Notes under the pieces: generated by a model | What the model was told of the DNA's origin: nothing | The model's database searches: none | What the model saw: only the letters and a program-made list of their open reading frames with translations | Shown here: one piece after another, positions 1 to 7,139 of the stretch | Position numbering within the stretch: the first letter of the stretch is position 1 | Layout of the letters: every line of letters begins with the position of its first letter | NCBI GenBank assembly: GCA_009774395.1 | Contig: VSNQ01000108.1 | Span: forward strand, 1-16,161 | Origin: Lachnospiraceae bacterium | Lineage (GTDB): Bacteria > Bacillota > Clostridia > Lachnospirales > Lachnospiraceae | DNA length: 16,161 nucleotides | Direction of reading: 5' to 3' | Translations under genes and position numbers: made by a program

Positions 1-51
1 AGCAATTTTTTCCCGGTGTACACTTTTCGGCTCTTTTTTTCTCCGTGCCAT
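1..51 (-). CDS. TetR-family regulator, N-terminal 17 codons only
   Basis: The gene runs off the left edge of the window, so only 17 codons are visible. They read MARRKKEPKSVHREKIA, a basic start typical of TetR/AcrR repressors just before their first helix. The start is fixed by a strong AAGGAGG-type ribosome binding site about 6 bases upstream of the ATG at 51. A perfect consensus promoter overlaid by a palindrome sits immediately upstream, which fits an autoregulated repressor. The family call rests on a very short stretch plus this regulatory layout and is an inference. No ligand or target can be deduced. Confidence 0.6.
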   Translation of the reverse strand, partial: MARRKKEPKSVHREKIA

Positions 52-62
52 TGTCTGCCTCC

Positions 63-91
63 TTATAATTGAACTCACGGTTTAATTATAA
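63..91 (-). promoter_or_regulatory. Palindromic operator upstream of the TetR-like gene
   Basis: Arms TTATAATTGAAC (63-74) and GTTTAATTATAA (80-91) are inverted repeats matching at 11 of 12 positions around a 5-base centre. The palindrome covers the -10 element and the probable transcription start. This is the usual place for a TetR-type repressor to block its own promoter. The binding protein is inferred. Confidence 0.6.
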
Positions 92-113
92 AGGTTTTAA
101 AGAATACTGTCAA
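85..113 (-). promoter_or_regulatory. Consensus sigma-A promoter of the TetR-like gene
   Basis: On the minus strand TTGACA (108-113) and TATAAT (85-90) are separated by exactly 17 bases, so all 12 core positions match the consensus. The -35 box overlaps the stop codon of the preceding 94-residue gene. Confidence 0.8.
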
Positions 114-394
114 CTTTTACCTCCAAAATAATCTGGAAAATATTTGCATGAATGAGATGCATCTTTCACCTGCACCACTGAAAGGGAATATTTTTCTCCA
201 TCTTCATCTTTCTCCGTTTTATCTCCCCACTCCTGCCACGCACGAACTGGCGATTCTACCACCACCATCCCGCTTTCCGACAAAAGCCTGTCTTCCCTTA
301 TATACAGTATAAAGTTCATGCCCGCCATGCTGCCAAAGATAAAGACCAATGCAAGGAACATGGTGAGGAACGTATATTTATATGTTTTCTTCAT
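110..394 (-). CDS. Small single-pass membrane protein, function unknown
   Basis: A 94-residue protein with a basic N-terminus (MKKTYKY), one hydrophobic membrane segment at about residues 8-30, and a hydrophilic tail with no motif I recognise. Its ATG lies inside the last codons of the upstream histidine-kinase remnant (17-base overlap). It is therefore the third gene of a response regulator / sensor kinase operon and was presumably translationally coupled to the kinase. It may be an accessory protein of that two-component system or a truncated sensor domain. Its stop codon overlaps the -35 box of the next promoter. I do not recognise the family. Confidence 0.6.
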   Translation of the reverse strand: MKKTYKYTFLTMFLALVFIFGSMAGMNFILYIREDRLLSESGMVVVESPVRAWQEWGDKTEKDEDGEKYSLSVVQVKDASHSCKYFPDYFGGKS

Positions 395-652
395 CCAAGC
401 CTCCTTTATGCAGCAGGAATTTAATGCTAATCATAGTACCCATCTTCCCATCGTTTTCTACCTTCATCTCCGCCCTGTGTATCTTCACAATTTTTGATAC
501 CAAAGCCATCCCCAGCCCTACCCCGTGCTGTTGATTTCATCCTTCCCCACCGTGCTGATCCTTTCAGAGTAATTTCCCTTTGCAATCCTCCTTGCCGTCT
601 TTCCCATCTTTTTAACGGAACCTGTCAGCACCTTCGTCAACAGGAATTTCAT
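378..652 (-). pseudogene. Sensor histidine kinase gutted by internal deletion
   Basis: The ATG (650-652) overlaps the response-regulator stop as ATGA, the usual coupling of such pairs. The first roughly 40 codons encode a HAMP-like linker containing GKTARRIAKGNYSERI, ending in KDEI. At about 527-534 the frame changes and the sequence jumps to the G2 box of a HATPase_c domain, QHGVGLGMALVSKIVKIH, which runs to a normal C-terminus and a TAA at 378-380. The HisKA phospho-acceptor helix, the N box and the sensor/membrane region are absent. The product would stop shortly after the junction, so no kinase can be made. The parent was probably a VanS-like kinase; this is an inference from the neighbouring regulator. 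Confidence 0.8.
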
Positions 653-1305
653 GGACTTTCCTCCAGCCGGTATCCCACACGGAATACGGTCTTAATCTGT
701 TTCTCCCAGTTCAGCTTCCTTCGAAGCCTCTGGATATGGGAATCCAGTGTACGGGTATCCCCCATGAACATCTCTCCCCATATCTTTTCATACAGTCTGT
801 CACGGTATAGGGCAACTCCTTTGTCCTGCACCAACTCCACCAGCAGGTCAAATTCCTTGAATGTCAGTTCCACCATTTTCCCTGATTTCGTGACCGTCCT
901 CGATACCATGTCGATCTCCACATCTTCAAAGGACAGCCTTTTATTGATCTTCCCATACCTCCGAAGCAGCGCCTCTACACGGGCGAGCAGCTCCCCTATC
1001 TGGAATGGTTTTACGATATAGTCATCCGCCCCCAACTTCAATCCACGGATACGGTCATTTACTGCACCCTTGGCTGTCATAAAAATCACAGGCGTCCCAA
1101 AAGGTTTGATATATTCTAACAGTTCATACCCATCAATCTCCGGCAGCATAATATCCAGCAGGATCAGGTCTAAGCCGCCTTTCTCAATATAATCTGCTCC
1201 TGTCTTCCCATCATAGGCACAGACGCATTTATACCCTTCAGCCACCAAATTTATCCTTATCAAATTTGCAATAGATTCATCGTCTTCTACAACCAAAACA
1301 TTCAT
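649..1305 (-). CDS. VanR/OmpR-family response regulator
   Basis: An intact DNA-binding response regulator of 218 residues, the usual family length. The receiver domain (about 1-115) has the acidic pair D8/D9, phospho-acceptor D51 in LLLDIMLP, T77 in FMTAKG and K99 in YIVKPF. The C-terminal winged helix (about 125-216) carries the OmpR/PhoB pattern, including TFKEFDLL and RTLDSHIQRLRRKL. The start has a GGAGG ribosome binding site. It is followed by, and overlaps, a histidine kinase that is now a pseudogene. The regulator is therefore either an orphan, phosphorylated by another kinase or acetyl phosphate, or on its way to decay. No target promoter is evident apart from the operon itself. Confidence 0.93.
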   Translation of the reverse strand: MNVLVVEDDESIANLIRINLVAEGYKCVCAYDGKTGADYIEKGGLDLILLDIMLPEIDGYELLEYIKPFGTPVIFMTAKGAVNDRIRGLKLGADDYIVKPFQIGELLARVEALLRRYGKINKRLSFEDVEIDMVSRTVTKSGKMVELTFKEFDLLVELVQDKGVALYRDRLYEKIWGEMFMGDTRTLDSHIQRLRRKLNWEKQIKTVFRVGYRLEESP

Positions 1306-1587
1306 CCCAAAACCTCCAATATATTTATTGTAACAAATAGATGTGTCAAAGTTGCGTATTTTCCAAATCTTCCTGCATTATTTATGAAATCTACTACATA
1401 ACGGATCATCGGTTTCACAGTATAATGTATAGCAACCAGCGCCCATGTAAAAGCGACACAGGCGCTGCCATCTGTTTCATTACATCCCCTCAAAATCTAA
1501 TTGGACTAATTTCTTTCCCGATAATTTGGGATATACAGAAGAATTCTATAAATATTCCATGATTTCTAAGAAAATCTAATTGCACAA
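1306..1587 (-). promoter_or_regulatory. Leader region of the response regulator with 21-codon ORF and hairpin
   Basis: No recognised gene lies here. On the minus strand a 21-codon ORF (1415-1480, starting MKQMAAPVSLLHG) has a GAGGGG ribosome binding site 5 bases before its ATG. A hairpin with arms CAGCGCC (1437-1443) and GGCGCTG (1461-1467) lies within it. TTGACA occurs just upstream of the regulator, but no well-spaced -10 follows. The small ORF may be a leader peptide or the start of a lost gene; I cannot tell which. Confidence 0.35.
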
Positions 1588-2519
1588 TTATTCCGCTTCC
1601 TCCAAATTGGATATAATTTCTAACGCAACCTTTCCAGCCGTATCTCTATAACTTGTTTCCTGCGGCGACTTTCCATAAATAGCAAAGCAGTATCTATTAT
1701 ATGTCCAGTCTTTCATAAACATATCTCCAGTTTCATTAACTCTCATATAAGGAAAAATATATTCCTCAGTTGCAGTCGGTGCCGTCCATTCAATTTTGCT
1801 GGAATCCACAAAAACTTCATTTGGCAGAACAAATTCCTCTCCTTTACTGACAGCAAACGTACAGAGCCCGACATTCTCTAATTCAAATTCAATTTCCAAT
1901 TCATCTTCCCCTGTTTTTTTACTTCAACATCTGATGCAAATACACTGTTATCCAGCACTTCTTTTGGATTACCAAATCTGGCTTTCGGATTTTCTTTCAG
2001 ATACTGTGTCCGTTCTGCCATCAGTTCGAAATTCATATCATCTGCTCTTGTACAGTTGAAGTCATGCATCAGTCTGCCAATATCGGATTCTCCCTTGTAT
2101 TCAACATTCACATATAGAATGTGTTCCCCATCTTCAAAGAAATTCCCTGCTGCAAGATTCATCCGTTCAATCGGGTAGACCGGTTTTCCTATACCGAAAA
2201 AATCTTCCTCCGTAATAAAAATCGTGTATGTATCCGGTAATTCCTTAAACTCCTGACCGGAATGCAGGTTTTCGATATCAAGTACACTGGAATGATACCT
2301 TGCTCTATGTGGTTCATCTCCTTTGTCAGCCCTCTGTATTTCCAAATCGTACTTTTTTCTGTCTGAGTCTGTTCCATACGCATCCAAACAAACTGACCGT
2401 GCTCCTCCCAGCCGTTTCATGTCCTTTTGTGTTTCACAGTCTGTAATAATCAAATCCTTTTTTCCTGTAATAATGCGTAAAACAAGTTCTGACAATGGAA
2501 TATTATCCTTAAATAAACA
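1588..2519 (-). pseudogene. Rpn-type PD-(D/E)XK nuclease fused to an unrelated tail, frameshifted
   Basis: The first part (2519 to about 1990) matches the Rpn / TIGR01784 recombination-promoting nuclease ('PD-(D/E)XK nuclease family transposase') family. It shows LDAYGTDSDRKKYDLEIQR with the D and E-x-Q active-site pattern, then HRARYHSS, PDTYTIFIT, HILYVN and GRLMHDF. The N-terminus before CLFKDNIPLSELVLR is missing: a stop lies at 2553-2555 and there is no starting Met. After LKENPK the family similarity ends, and an unrelated acidic sequence of about 130 residues follows, which I do not recognise. That tail is shifted out of frame at a run of seven T on the plus strand (1914-1920); adding one base would join both halves into one frame ending at 1588. 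A paralogue is encoded at 10381-12750. It is a chimera and almost certainly non-functional. Confidence 0.75.
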
Positions 2520-2971
2520 CCGGAAAATATAGAGTACGACTTCTAGCGAACGTCATTTTTACCACCAAAACACATAAACAGAAAAGCCGGAATGAAAACA
2601 AACCAGCCTTTCCATTTATTGTTATATGTCTTTGTATGTCAGAGCTTAATAATCCTTCCCTCATCCTTATCATAATAACTTGAATCCGTGAACCCAGCCT
2701 CGCATTTCCAATTTCAAAGCCAGTACTTATGCTGCTTTGTTGGACATTTGCATATTTCAAGTATTTAACCCAATGGGTTATGCCTAATATTGTATTTTTT
2801 AATGCATTTCAGTACCATATCCTGTATAATAAAGGTATCATCAACAACTGAATAAGCTGATAAAGTACAGGTGTATGCACTGTGGTCTGTTTGCGGATCC
2901 CTAATGTATATGATTTTCAAAGTACAACACCAAAACGGCACGATCAACGGAGGCAAAACAACGTGCCTCAT
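2520..2971. other. Gap of about 450 bases without a supported gene
   Basis: Open frames here (for example minus 2509-2760 and 2765-2971) have no ribosome binding site, no recognisable domain and unusual composition. I see nothing I can name. The flanking genes are broken, so this is probably decayed cargo DNA. Confidence 0.5.
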
Positions 2972-3198
2972 TTATTCAAAGCGATGTTTACGGATTCCGG
3001 TGATCTGCAACAGAATTTTCTTTTGTGCTCCCTCTGCCTGCCCGTATATTTCACGCAGGGTTTTTAACTCGTCCTGGGAAAGAGTATTCACATATAGTTT
3101 GTAGTCCTCCCCTATAAAAATATGATTGCCTGATACCTATTCCGCTTCTCTGTAATTCGACTATTAAAAAAAGGTGTACCACGTCGAGGTTTTATATT
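2972..3198 (-). pseudogene. Frameshifted fragment of an unrecognised protein
   Basis: Two adjoining minus-strand frames look protein-like. The upstream part (3198 to about 3119) encodes KPRRGTPFFNSRITEKRNRY followed by QAIIF. The downstream part encodes IGEDYKLYVNTLSQDELKTL, then REIYGQAEGAQKK and the end ITGIRKHRFE, with its stop at 2972-2974. Adding one base in the T-run at the boundary would join them. No start codon or ribosome binding site is present upstream. The hydrophilic, helix-forming composition and regular codon use argue for a real gene remnant. I do not recognise the family. Confidence 0.4.
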
Positions 3199-3312
3199 TC
3201 AATGCGATATACCTTAATCTGGGTGATACTCCGCCGATATCGATGTTTCGTATTTTGTTTTATGCTTATGTCTTTTAATTCTACTATAATTCACTCCAGT
3301 GTGTAATTCAAA

Positions 3313-3960
3313 TTAACGTATTTTCTTCATAATCCCCGCATCTATTCCGTACACTTCGTCACACAGAATATCAATATCATCACGAACATGACTCGCAATA
3401 ATAATCAGTTTGCCCTGTTCTTTCATCTTCAGCAAAACTGTCCTCATTTCTTCAACGCCATTATTATCAAGTGCGTTCATCGGCTCGTCCAGTATAAGAA
3501 TGTCCGGGTTTTCCATTAATGCCTGTGCAATTCCAAGACGCTGTTTCATGCCAAGCGAATAATTTCCAACGTGTTTTTTGTCATCAGGATTTAATCCCAC
3601 GAGTTCCATGTATTTTCGTATTTCATCTTCCTTAACCTTCCCCCTGACAGACGCTAAATATTTCAGATTTTTTAACCCTGAATATCTTGGCAGAAAACCC
3701 GGTGTTTCAATAATAAATCCTACATTTTCCGGGTAATCCACATCTTTTCCAACAACCTTGCCGCCAACTGTCACTGTCCCTGCCTGGGGATACAGTAAGC
3801 CGCAGATACATTTGAGCAGAACCGTTTTACCGGAACCATTTCTTCCTACAATTCCATATATTTTCCCCATTTCAAATTTAACGCATACGGTTTTTAAAAC
3901 CTCTTGATCGCCAAACGTTTTCGTCACATTTTCTACAAAAATTTCACAGTTATCTTCCAT
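3313..3960 (-). CDS. ABC transporter ATP-binding protein
   Basis: A 215-residue nucleotide-binding subunit, last gene of a four-gene operon. Walker A is GRNGSGKT (39-46), the signature is YSLGMKQR (about 134-141), Walker B is ILILDEP (154-160) and the H-loop histidine is H191. In place of a Q-loop glutamine it has IIETPGFLP with E85. This I-E-x-P form is seen in the BcrA/LanF-type ATPases of bacteriocin-immunity and drug-export transporters. The protein is short at its C-terminus, like other single-domain ATPases of this group. The ATG follows AGGAGG by 7 bases and overlaps the upstream permease by 11 bases. It presumably energises the two permeases encoded upstream. The substrate cannot be read from sequence. 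Confidence 0.93.
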   Translation of the reverse strand: MEDNCEIFVENVTKTFGDQEVLKTVCVKFEMGKIYGIVGRNGSGKTVLLKCICGLLYPQAGTVTVGGKVVGKDVDYPENVGFIIETPGFLPRYSGLKNLKYLASVRGKVKEDEIRKYMELVGLNPDDKKHVGNYSLGMKQRLGIAQALMENPDILILDEPMNALDNNGVEEMRTVLLKMKEQGKLIIIASHVRDDIDILCDEVYGIDAGIMKKIR

Positions 3961-4822
3961 AAATATGCCTCCTGCTGATTCTACTGATTACTTTTTCCTT
4001 ATAATTTGCAGCCACACATAATACACTGAGGCTTACGATTGCAATCATGAAAAATTTCTCTGCGTACGCCAGATTGATTCCCCATTTTGGTGCAAAACCA
4101 TTAAACAATTCCAGCTGCGTCAGGCTTACCGGCGAAAACCCATATGCCCAGTCCAGCCAGTCATTTGAAACACATATATCCAAAACAGCAATTAACGCCC
4201 CAATGAATGTCCCCATTGATTTAGCGGTCATCTTATTTCCAAAATAGATAATCAGTCCAATACACAGAATACAGGAAAATTCCAGCAAGATACTTATAAC
4301 CAGCGCATAGGCAGGTTCATATTGTCGTATAATATTCTGAGATACTGACAATTCCACGCCGAACTCTGCTCCGGCATTTGTTTTCCCCAACGTCCCCCAA
4401 ATCTTGCCCCATTCGTTTGACCATGTAATATGCCCAAGAAAAGGAATCATCGATGCAGCAGCCAGACAAGCAGTATAAAGAATTGATGTTTTTAAAATAT
4501 AAAAAATCTGCCCCAATCCCCATGACAGTTTTCCCGCTCTGAAAATCATATATTGATAGGACTCATCCTCAAACGGGGCATTACAGAACAAAATAACTGC
4601 GCACGCCGCTATAACAAACTGAATCCTGTAATTATTGATTAAAAACACAAATGCAAACGGTGTGGCATCTATATGCACGCTCTGGCTGAAGGTTAATACT
4701 GCAGAAAGGCTTTCCATCACATACAACACAACAATTATCAGGATAAACGGTATTCTGACATTTTTCCATAATATTCTCATATTATATCTTGATACCTTAT
4801 TTGCTTTCATAAAACATTCCAT
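3950..4822 (-). CDS. ABC-2-type transporter permease (second)
   Basis: A protein of 290 residues with about six hydrophobic segments, including PFILIIVVLYVMESL, IQFVIAACAVILF, ALVISILLEFSCILCIGLII and FFMIAIVSLSVLCVAA, and a basic C-terminus. I chose the ATG at 4822 because AGAGGA lies 7 bases before it. An ATG four codons later (4810) and one 12 codons earlier (4858) have poorer ribosome binding sites. The start overlaps the end of the preceding permease by 26 bases, which implies translational coupling. This layout is typical of two-permease ABC-2 systems of the lantibiotic-immunity (LanEG) type. The functional analogy is inferred. Confidence 0.8.
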   Translation of the reverse strand: MECFMKANKVSRYNMRILWKNVRIPFILIIVVLYVMESLSAVLTFSQSVHIDATPFAFVFLINNYRIQFVIAACAVILFCNAPFEDESYQYMIFRAGKLSWGLGQIFYILKTSILYTACLAAASMIPFLGHITWSNEWGKIWGTLGKTNAGAEFGVELSVSQNIIRQYEPAYALVISILLEFSCILCIGLIIYFGNKMTAKSMGTFIGALIAVLDICVSNDWLDWAYGFSPVSLTQLELFNGFAPKWGINLAYAEKFFMIAIVSLSVLCVAANYKEKVISRISRRHIYGR

Positions 4823-5612
4823 CTTTAAGTCCTCTCGCCATCTTTCTCGTAAAAACACATCCCATCAGAAAAACCAAAACACCTGAAACAATAGCAGCAA
4901 TCATAACTGTGTATCCACTGTCTTTAATCATGGTTCTGCCTATCAATATCTGGTCAAGCCGTAATTTATCATCAATGGATAACATCTGGCTTATCCTGAC
5001 AATCACATAGCTCCCCAAAAACGGAAACATCGTAATGACTAATCTGTCCGTTAAATATAATGATGCAAACAGGGAAACTCCAGCCCATATCATTCCACGC
5101 ATAAATCCAAGCGCTGCCTCTGTCATGCAGTAACGAACCGGGGAATGAACCGCCAGCCATTTATGGAATAAATCTGTGGTATCGGCAGCTGATGCTTCAT
5201 AATAATCACTTGTCATTGGAAATCTCGTACGCAAAAACAGGATCAGCAAAACCGTACCAAATGCAACAACCAGTCCGCCCATCAGGATATTTACGATATA
5301 TTTCACAACACTATATCTTCGCATTCCCTCTCTGGAAACAATATAAGCAACCGCCCTGCTCTTTCTTTCCTCGCAAAAACTGGCTGCAAAAGGAAGTGTC
5401 GCAAAAACTGGCAATATATATTTTCTGCACATTCCTCCGAAGGCGGAATTGCTCGTAAAATAATATACACACCAGACGCTATTGCCGCTTTGCATTGCAC
5501 TTATCAAATCATTCCATGAATCAAAGCAAATGCAAAACATAACGCCAATAATTGCTATAACAGCGCTTATATTTATTGTCCTTTTCCATTCATTTATGAA
5601 TACTCTTTTCAC
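4797..5612 (-). CDS. ABC-2-type transporter permease (first)
   Basis: A protein of 271 residues with about six membrane segments: INISAVIAIIGVMFCICF at the N-terminus, then FATLPFAASF, VNILMGGLVVAFGTVLLI, MIWAGVSLFASLYL, a segment near residue 205 and MIAAIVSGVLVFLMGCVF near the end. The loop EERKSRAVAYIVSREG after the second segment resembles the coupling loop of ABC-2 permeases that contacts the ATPase. The start is a GTG overlapping the lipoprotein stop as GTGA, with GGAGAGG upstream. It most likely pairs with the next permease and the ATPase. No substrate can be assigned. Confidence 0.8.
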   Translation of the reverse strand: MKRVFINEWKRTINISAVIAIIGVMFCICFDSWNDLISAMQSGNSVWCVYYFTSNSAFGGMCRKYILPVFATLPFAASFCEERKSRAVAYIVSREGMRRYSVVKYIVNILMGGLVVAFGTVLLILFLRTRFPMTSDYYEASAADTTDLFHKWLAVHSPVRYCMTEAALGFMRGMIWAGVSLFASLYLTDRLVITMFPFLGSYVIVRISQMLSIDDKLRLDQILIGRTMIKDSGYTVMIAAIVSGVLVFLMGCVFTRKMARGLKDGMFYESK

Positions 5613-6730
5613 GAAATTTCCTCTCCTGTGATTGCGTTAAACCGAATTGAATATCTGCTGTCTTCAACCGATTGTCCATCTACTTCAAATTCAACGCACC
5701 ATACCGGAATCAAATCCATCTCCGTAAAGGAATCCTCCCTCAGAAGTGGGAAATACTCCATCCAGATATTTTTTGCCTTAAACTCGCTTGTCAAAATCAC
5801 ATCGCCGAATTTTTTCATAATCGCTTCTTTGATGCCGTCCTCACCTATGATAACCGCTTCCTTCTGATGTTCCTCATAAGGCTCAAACATTCCCATCATG
5901 CTTATCATTTCAATCCCATTATTTGATAACAACACCGTTACAGCAGCCGGATAAGCTAGAAATCTCTCGCTCGTTTGTCTCAAATTTGGCTCATTTCGGT
6001 ATACGGGAATCCCATTTACATTCATTCGAAAAATGATTCTGTATACTTCCATATCTTGTTCAAATGTATCGCTTCCATATCCCTTTGCTGACAAAAACTG
6101 ATAATCGCTATCTTCCATAATTGCCTTTTTCACATTCTCAAAATCCACGGAATCCATAGCAACCACATCAAGAGCTTCCAGTTCTCCGCCCACGCCAAAC
6201 ATTCCTACCATGTTTTGTATCCTTGCAACAGCATCTGCCTGAGACATAAAAGGCAAATCCCTGTCATCTGTCAATCCCATCTCCCCCGCATAGGAACAAT
6301 AGGTGTCCAAATGGTTTGCCATATCGTTTCTTTGATAGGTAAGCGAGCCACCCGTAAATTCGTCGCTCCCATCATCAACAGCAAGGTTTCCTTCCGCATT
6401 TTGCCCTATTGCTTCCTGCACTTTATTATAGTCAAATCTTTTTAACTGCGCAGCATATTCATAAAGGCTATTTTCCGGCATTTTCAATTCTGCACTGATG
6501 AACAGATTTTCATCCAGCTTTTCATCTATGAAAACTGCTGTGTCCTGTTCTTCTCTGGAATCTACATTTGTTTCGTCCTGTGATTCAACAACTTGAGTGT
6601 CTGTGTTCAAACTCTCAAAATCAATATTTGATTGTTCTTCACTTTGAGATGTATGAGCACATCCTCCTAATAATGCCAGAAGAACCACCATACCTATTAC
6701 AGTTTCTATCATTTTTTTAATCTTTTTCAT
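5609..6730 (-). CDS. Lipoprotein, first gene of the ABC transporter operon
   Basis: A protein of 373 residues with a clear lipoprotein signal peptide: a basic start MKKIKK, a hydrophobic core and lipobox LLGGC, giving a predicted mature N-terminal Cys at about residue 24. A Ser/Glu/Asp-rich linker follows, then a globular extracytoplasmic domain. The C-terminal region (PVWCVEFEVDG ... YSIRFNAITGEEIS) resembles PepSY/YycI-like domains; this is a pattern judgement only. I chose the ATG at 6730 because GGAGG lies 6 bases upstream. The GTG four codons earlier would put the ribosome binding site inside the gene. The stop overlaps the next start by 4 bases, so all four genes form one operon. In such operons the lipoprotein may bind a peptide or protect against one; that role is inferred. 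Confidence 0.8.
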   Translation of the reverse strand: MKKIKKMIETVIGMVVLLALLGGCAHTSQSEEQSNIDFESLNTDTQVVESQDETNVDSREEQDTAVFIDEKLDENLFISAELKMPENSLYEYAAQLKRFDYNKVQEAIGQNAEGNLAVDDGSDEFTGGSLTYQRNDMANHLDTYCSYAGEMGLTDDRDLPFMSQADAVARIQNMVGMFGVGGELEALDVVAMDSVDFENVKKAIMEDSDYQFLSAKGYGSDTFEQDMEVYRIIFRMNVNGIPVYRNEPNLRQTSERFLAYPAAVTVLLSNNGIEMISMMGMFEPYEEHQKEAVIIGEDGIKEAIMKKFGDVILTSEFKAKNIWMEYFPLLREDSFTEMDLIPVWCVEFEVDGQSVEDSRYSIRFNAITGEEIS

Positions 6731-6775
6731 CTTAACCTCCACTTATCTTGACTTATTTTGCATATTAATCTCCAT

Positions 6776-6790
6776 GCCGCCCTTGGCGGC
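6776..6790. other. GC-rich hairpin in the lipoprotein leader
   Basis: A perfect stem GCCGCC-CTT-GGCGGC lies 46 bases upstream of the lipoprotein ATG. There is no T-run on either side, so it is more likely an mRNA 5' structure than a terminator. Confidence 0.5.
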
Positions 6791-6802
6791 TCAAATAGGA
6801 AT

Positions 6803-6828
6803 GAAAAACGCTGTCCTTTGCGTTTTTC
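6803..6828. terminator. Terminator-like hairpin upstream of the lipoprotein operon
   Basis: Arms GAAAAACGC (6803-6811) and GCGTTTTTC (6820-6828) form a 9-bp stem with an 8-base loop. The T-run is part of the stem in both directions, so it could act bidirectionally or as an attenuator ahead of the lipoprotein gene. Confidence 0.5.
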
Positions 6829-6830
6829 CT

Positions 6831-6890
6831 GTGTGAAACTTAATACTTCTTAGGCAGTGTCTTTTGCTGCCTTAGAAGTATTTTTCACAC
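6831..6890. repeat. Long imperfect inverted repeat
   Basis: The left arm 6831-6857 and right arm 6867-6890 begin and end with GTGTGAAA / TTTCACAC and pair along almost their full length. The core AATACTTCTTAGGCAG faces CTGCCTTAGAAGTATT with one mismatch, and three extra bases lie in the left arm. The loop is TGTCTTTTG. On the plus strand the right arm ends in TTTTT, giving it terminator character in that direction. Confidence 0.7.
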
Positions 6891-6893
6891 TAC
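6853..6893. repeat. 41-bp direct repeat, copy 1
   Basis: This is identical to 6923-6963 except for one base (T versus G at the sixth position), with a 70-bp period. It forms the right arm and loop of the long inverted repeat. It is non-coding and lies between the sensor-kinase gene and the lipoprotein operon. Confidence 0.85.
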
Positions 6894-6922
6894 CATTCGT
6901 TATGTTTCCGGATGGCGAATTG

Positions 6923-6963
6923 GGCAGGGTCTTTTGCTGCCTTAGAAGTATTTTTCACACTAC
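6923..6963. repeat. 41-bp direct repeat, copy 2
   Basis: Second copy of the repeat at 6853-6893. Here only a short GGCAG/CTGCC stem remains, because the outer left arm of the long hairpin is absent. Immediately after it come two short palindromes, ACTC-TTTC-GAGT and AAAAGCGCTTTT. Confidence 0.85.
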
Positions 6964-7061
6964 TCTTTCGAGTGAAAAGCGCTTTTTCCTTGTTCCGAAA
7001 AATGACTTTATCACGAAAATGAACGCTGTGCCGTTTCTTGTCATAATTAATATATATTTTT

Positions 7062-7103
7062 GTAAAAATTGAAAGAGCATGACCAGAATATAGCCATGCT
7101 CTT
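7062..7103 (-). terminator. Rho-independent terminator after the sensor-kinase gene
   Basis: Arms AAGAGCATG (7073-7081) and CATGCTCTT (7095-7103) form a perfect 9-bp stem. On the minus strand it is followed by TCAATTTTT. It lies 37 bases past the stop of the GHKL kinase and separates the two-component genes from the transporter operon. Confidence 0.75.
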
Positions 7104-7139
7104 ATTGTTCCTATTATTTTTTAGTATTTTTATTTGCCT

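Noticed and set aside
494..1021. Plus-strand open frame of 175 codons
   Set aside because: It is antisense to the well-supported response regulator and kinase remnant, is Ser/Leu-rich, and has no ribosome binding site.
1302..1493. Minus-strand frame of 63 codons directly overlapping the response-regulator start
   Set aside because: It has no ribosome binding site and no recognisable domain; a differently framed small ORF with a better site lies in the same place.
2509..2971. Two minus-strand frames of 68-83 codons
   Set aside because: There are no translation signals and no protein-like conservation pattern I can see; they are probably chance frames in decayed DNA.
6853..6963. CRISPR array
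   Set aside because: There are only two repeat copies with unequal palindromic structure, no spacer series and no cas genes.
6966..7053. Possible pheromone precursor (minus strand, starting MTRNGTAFIF) between kinase and transporter operon
   Set aside because: No ribosome binding site precedes its ATG and it lacks the AgrD pattern (amphipathic leader, cyclisable core, acidic tail).
6857..7072. Plus-strand frame of 71 codons across the 41-bp repeats
   Set aside because: Its repeated segments are translated in different frames and hairpins dominate the region, so it is not a gene.
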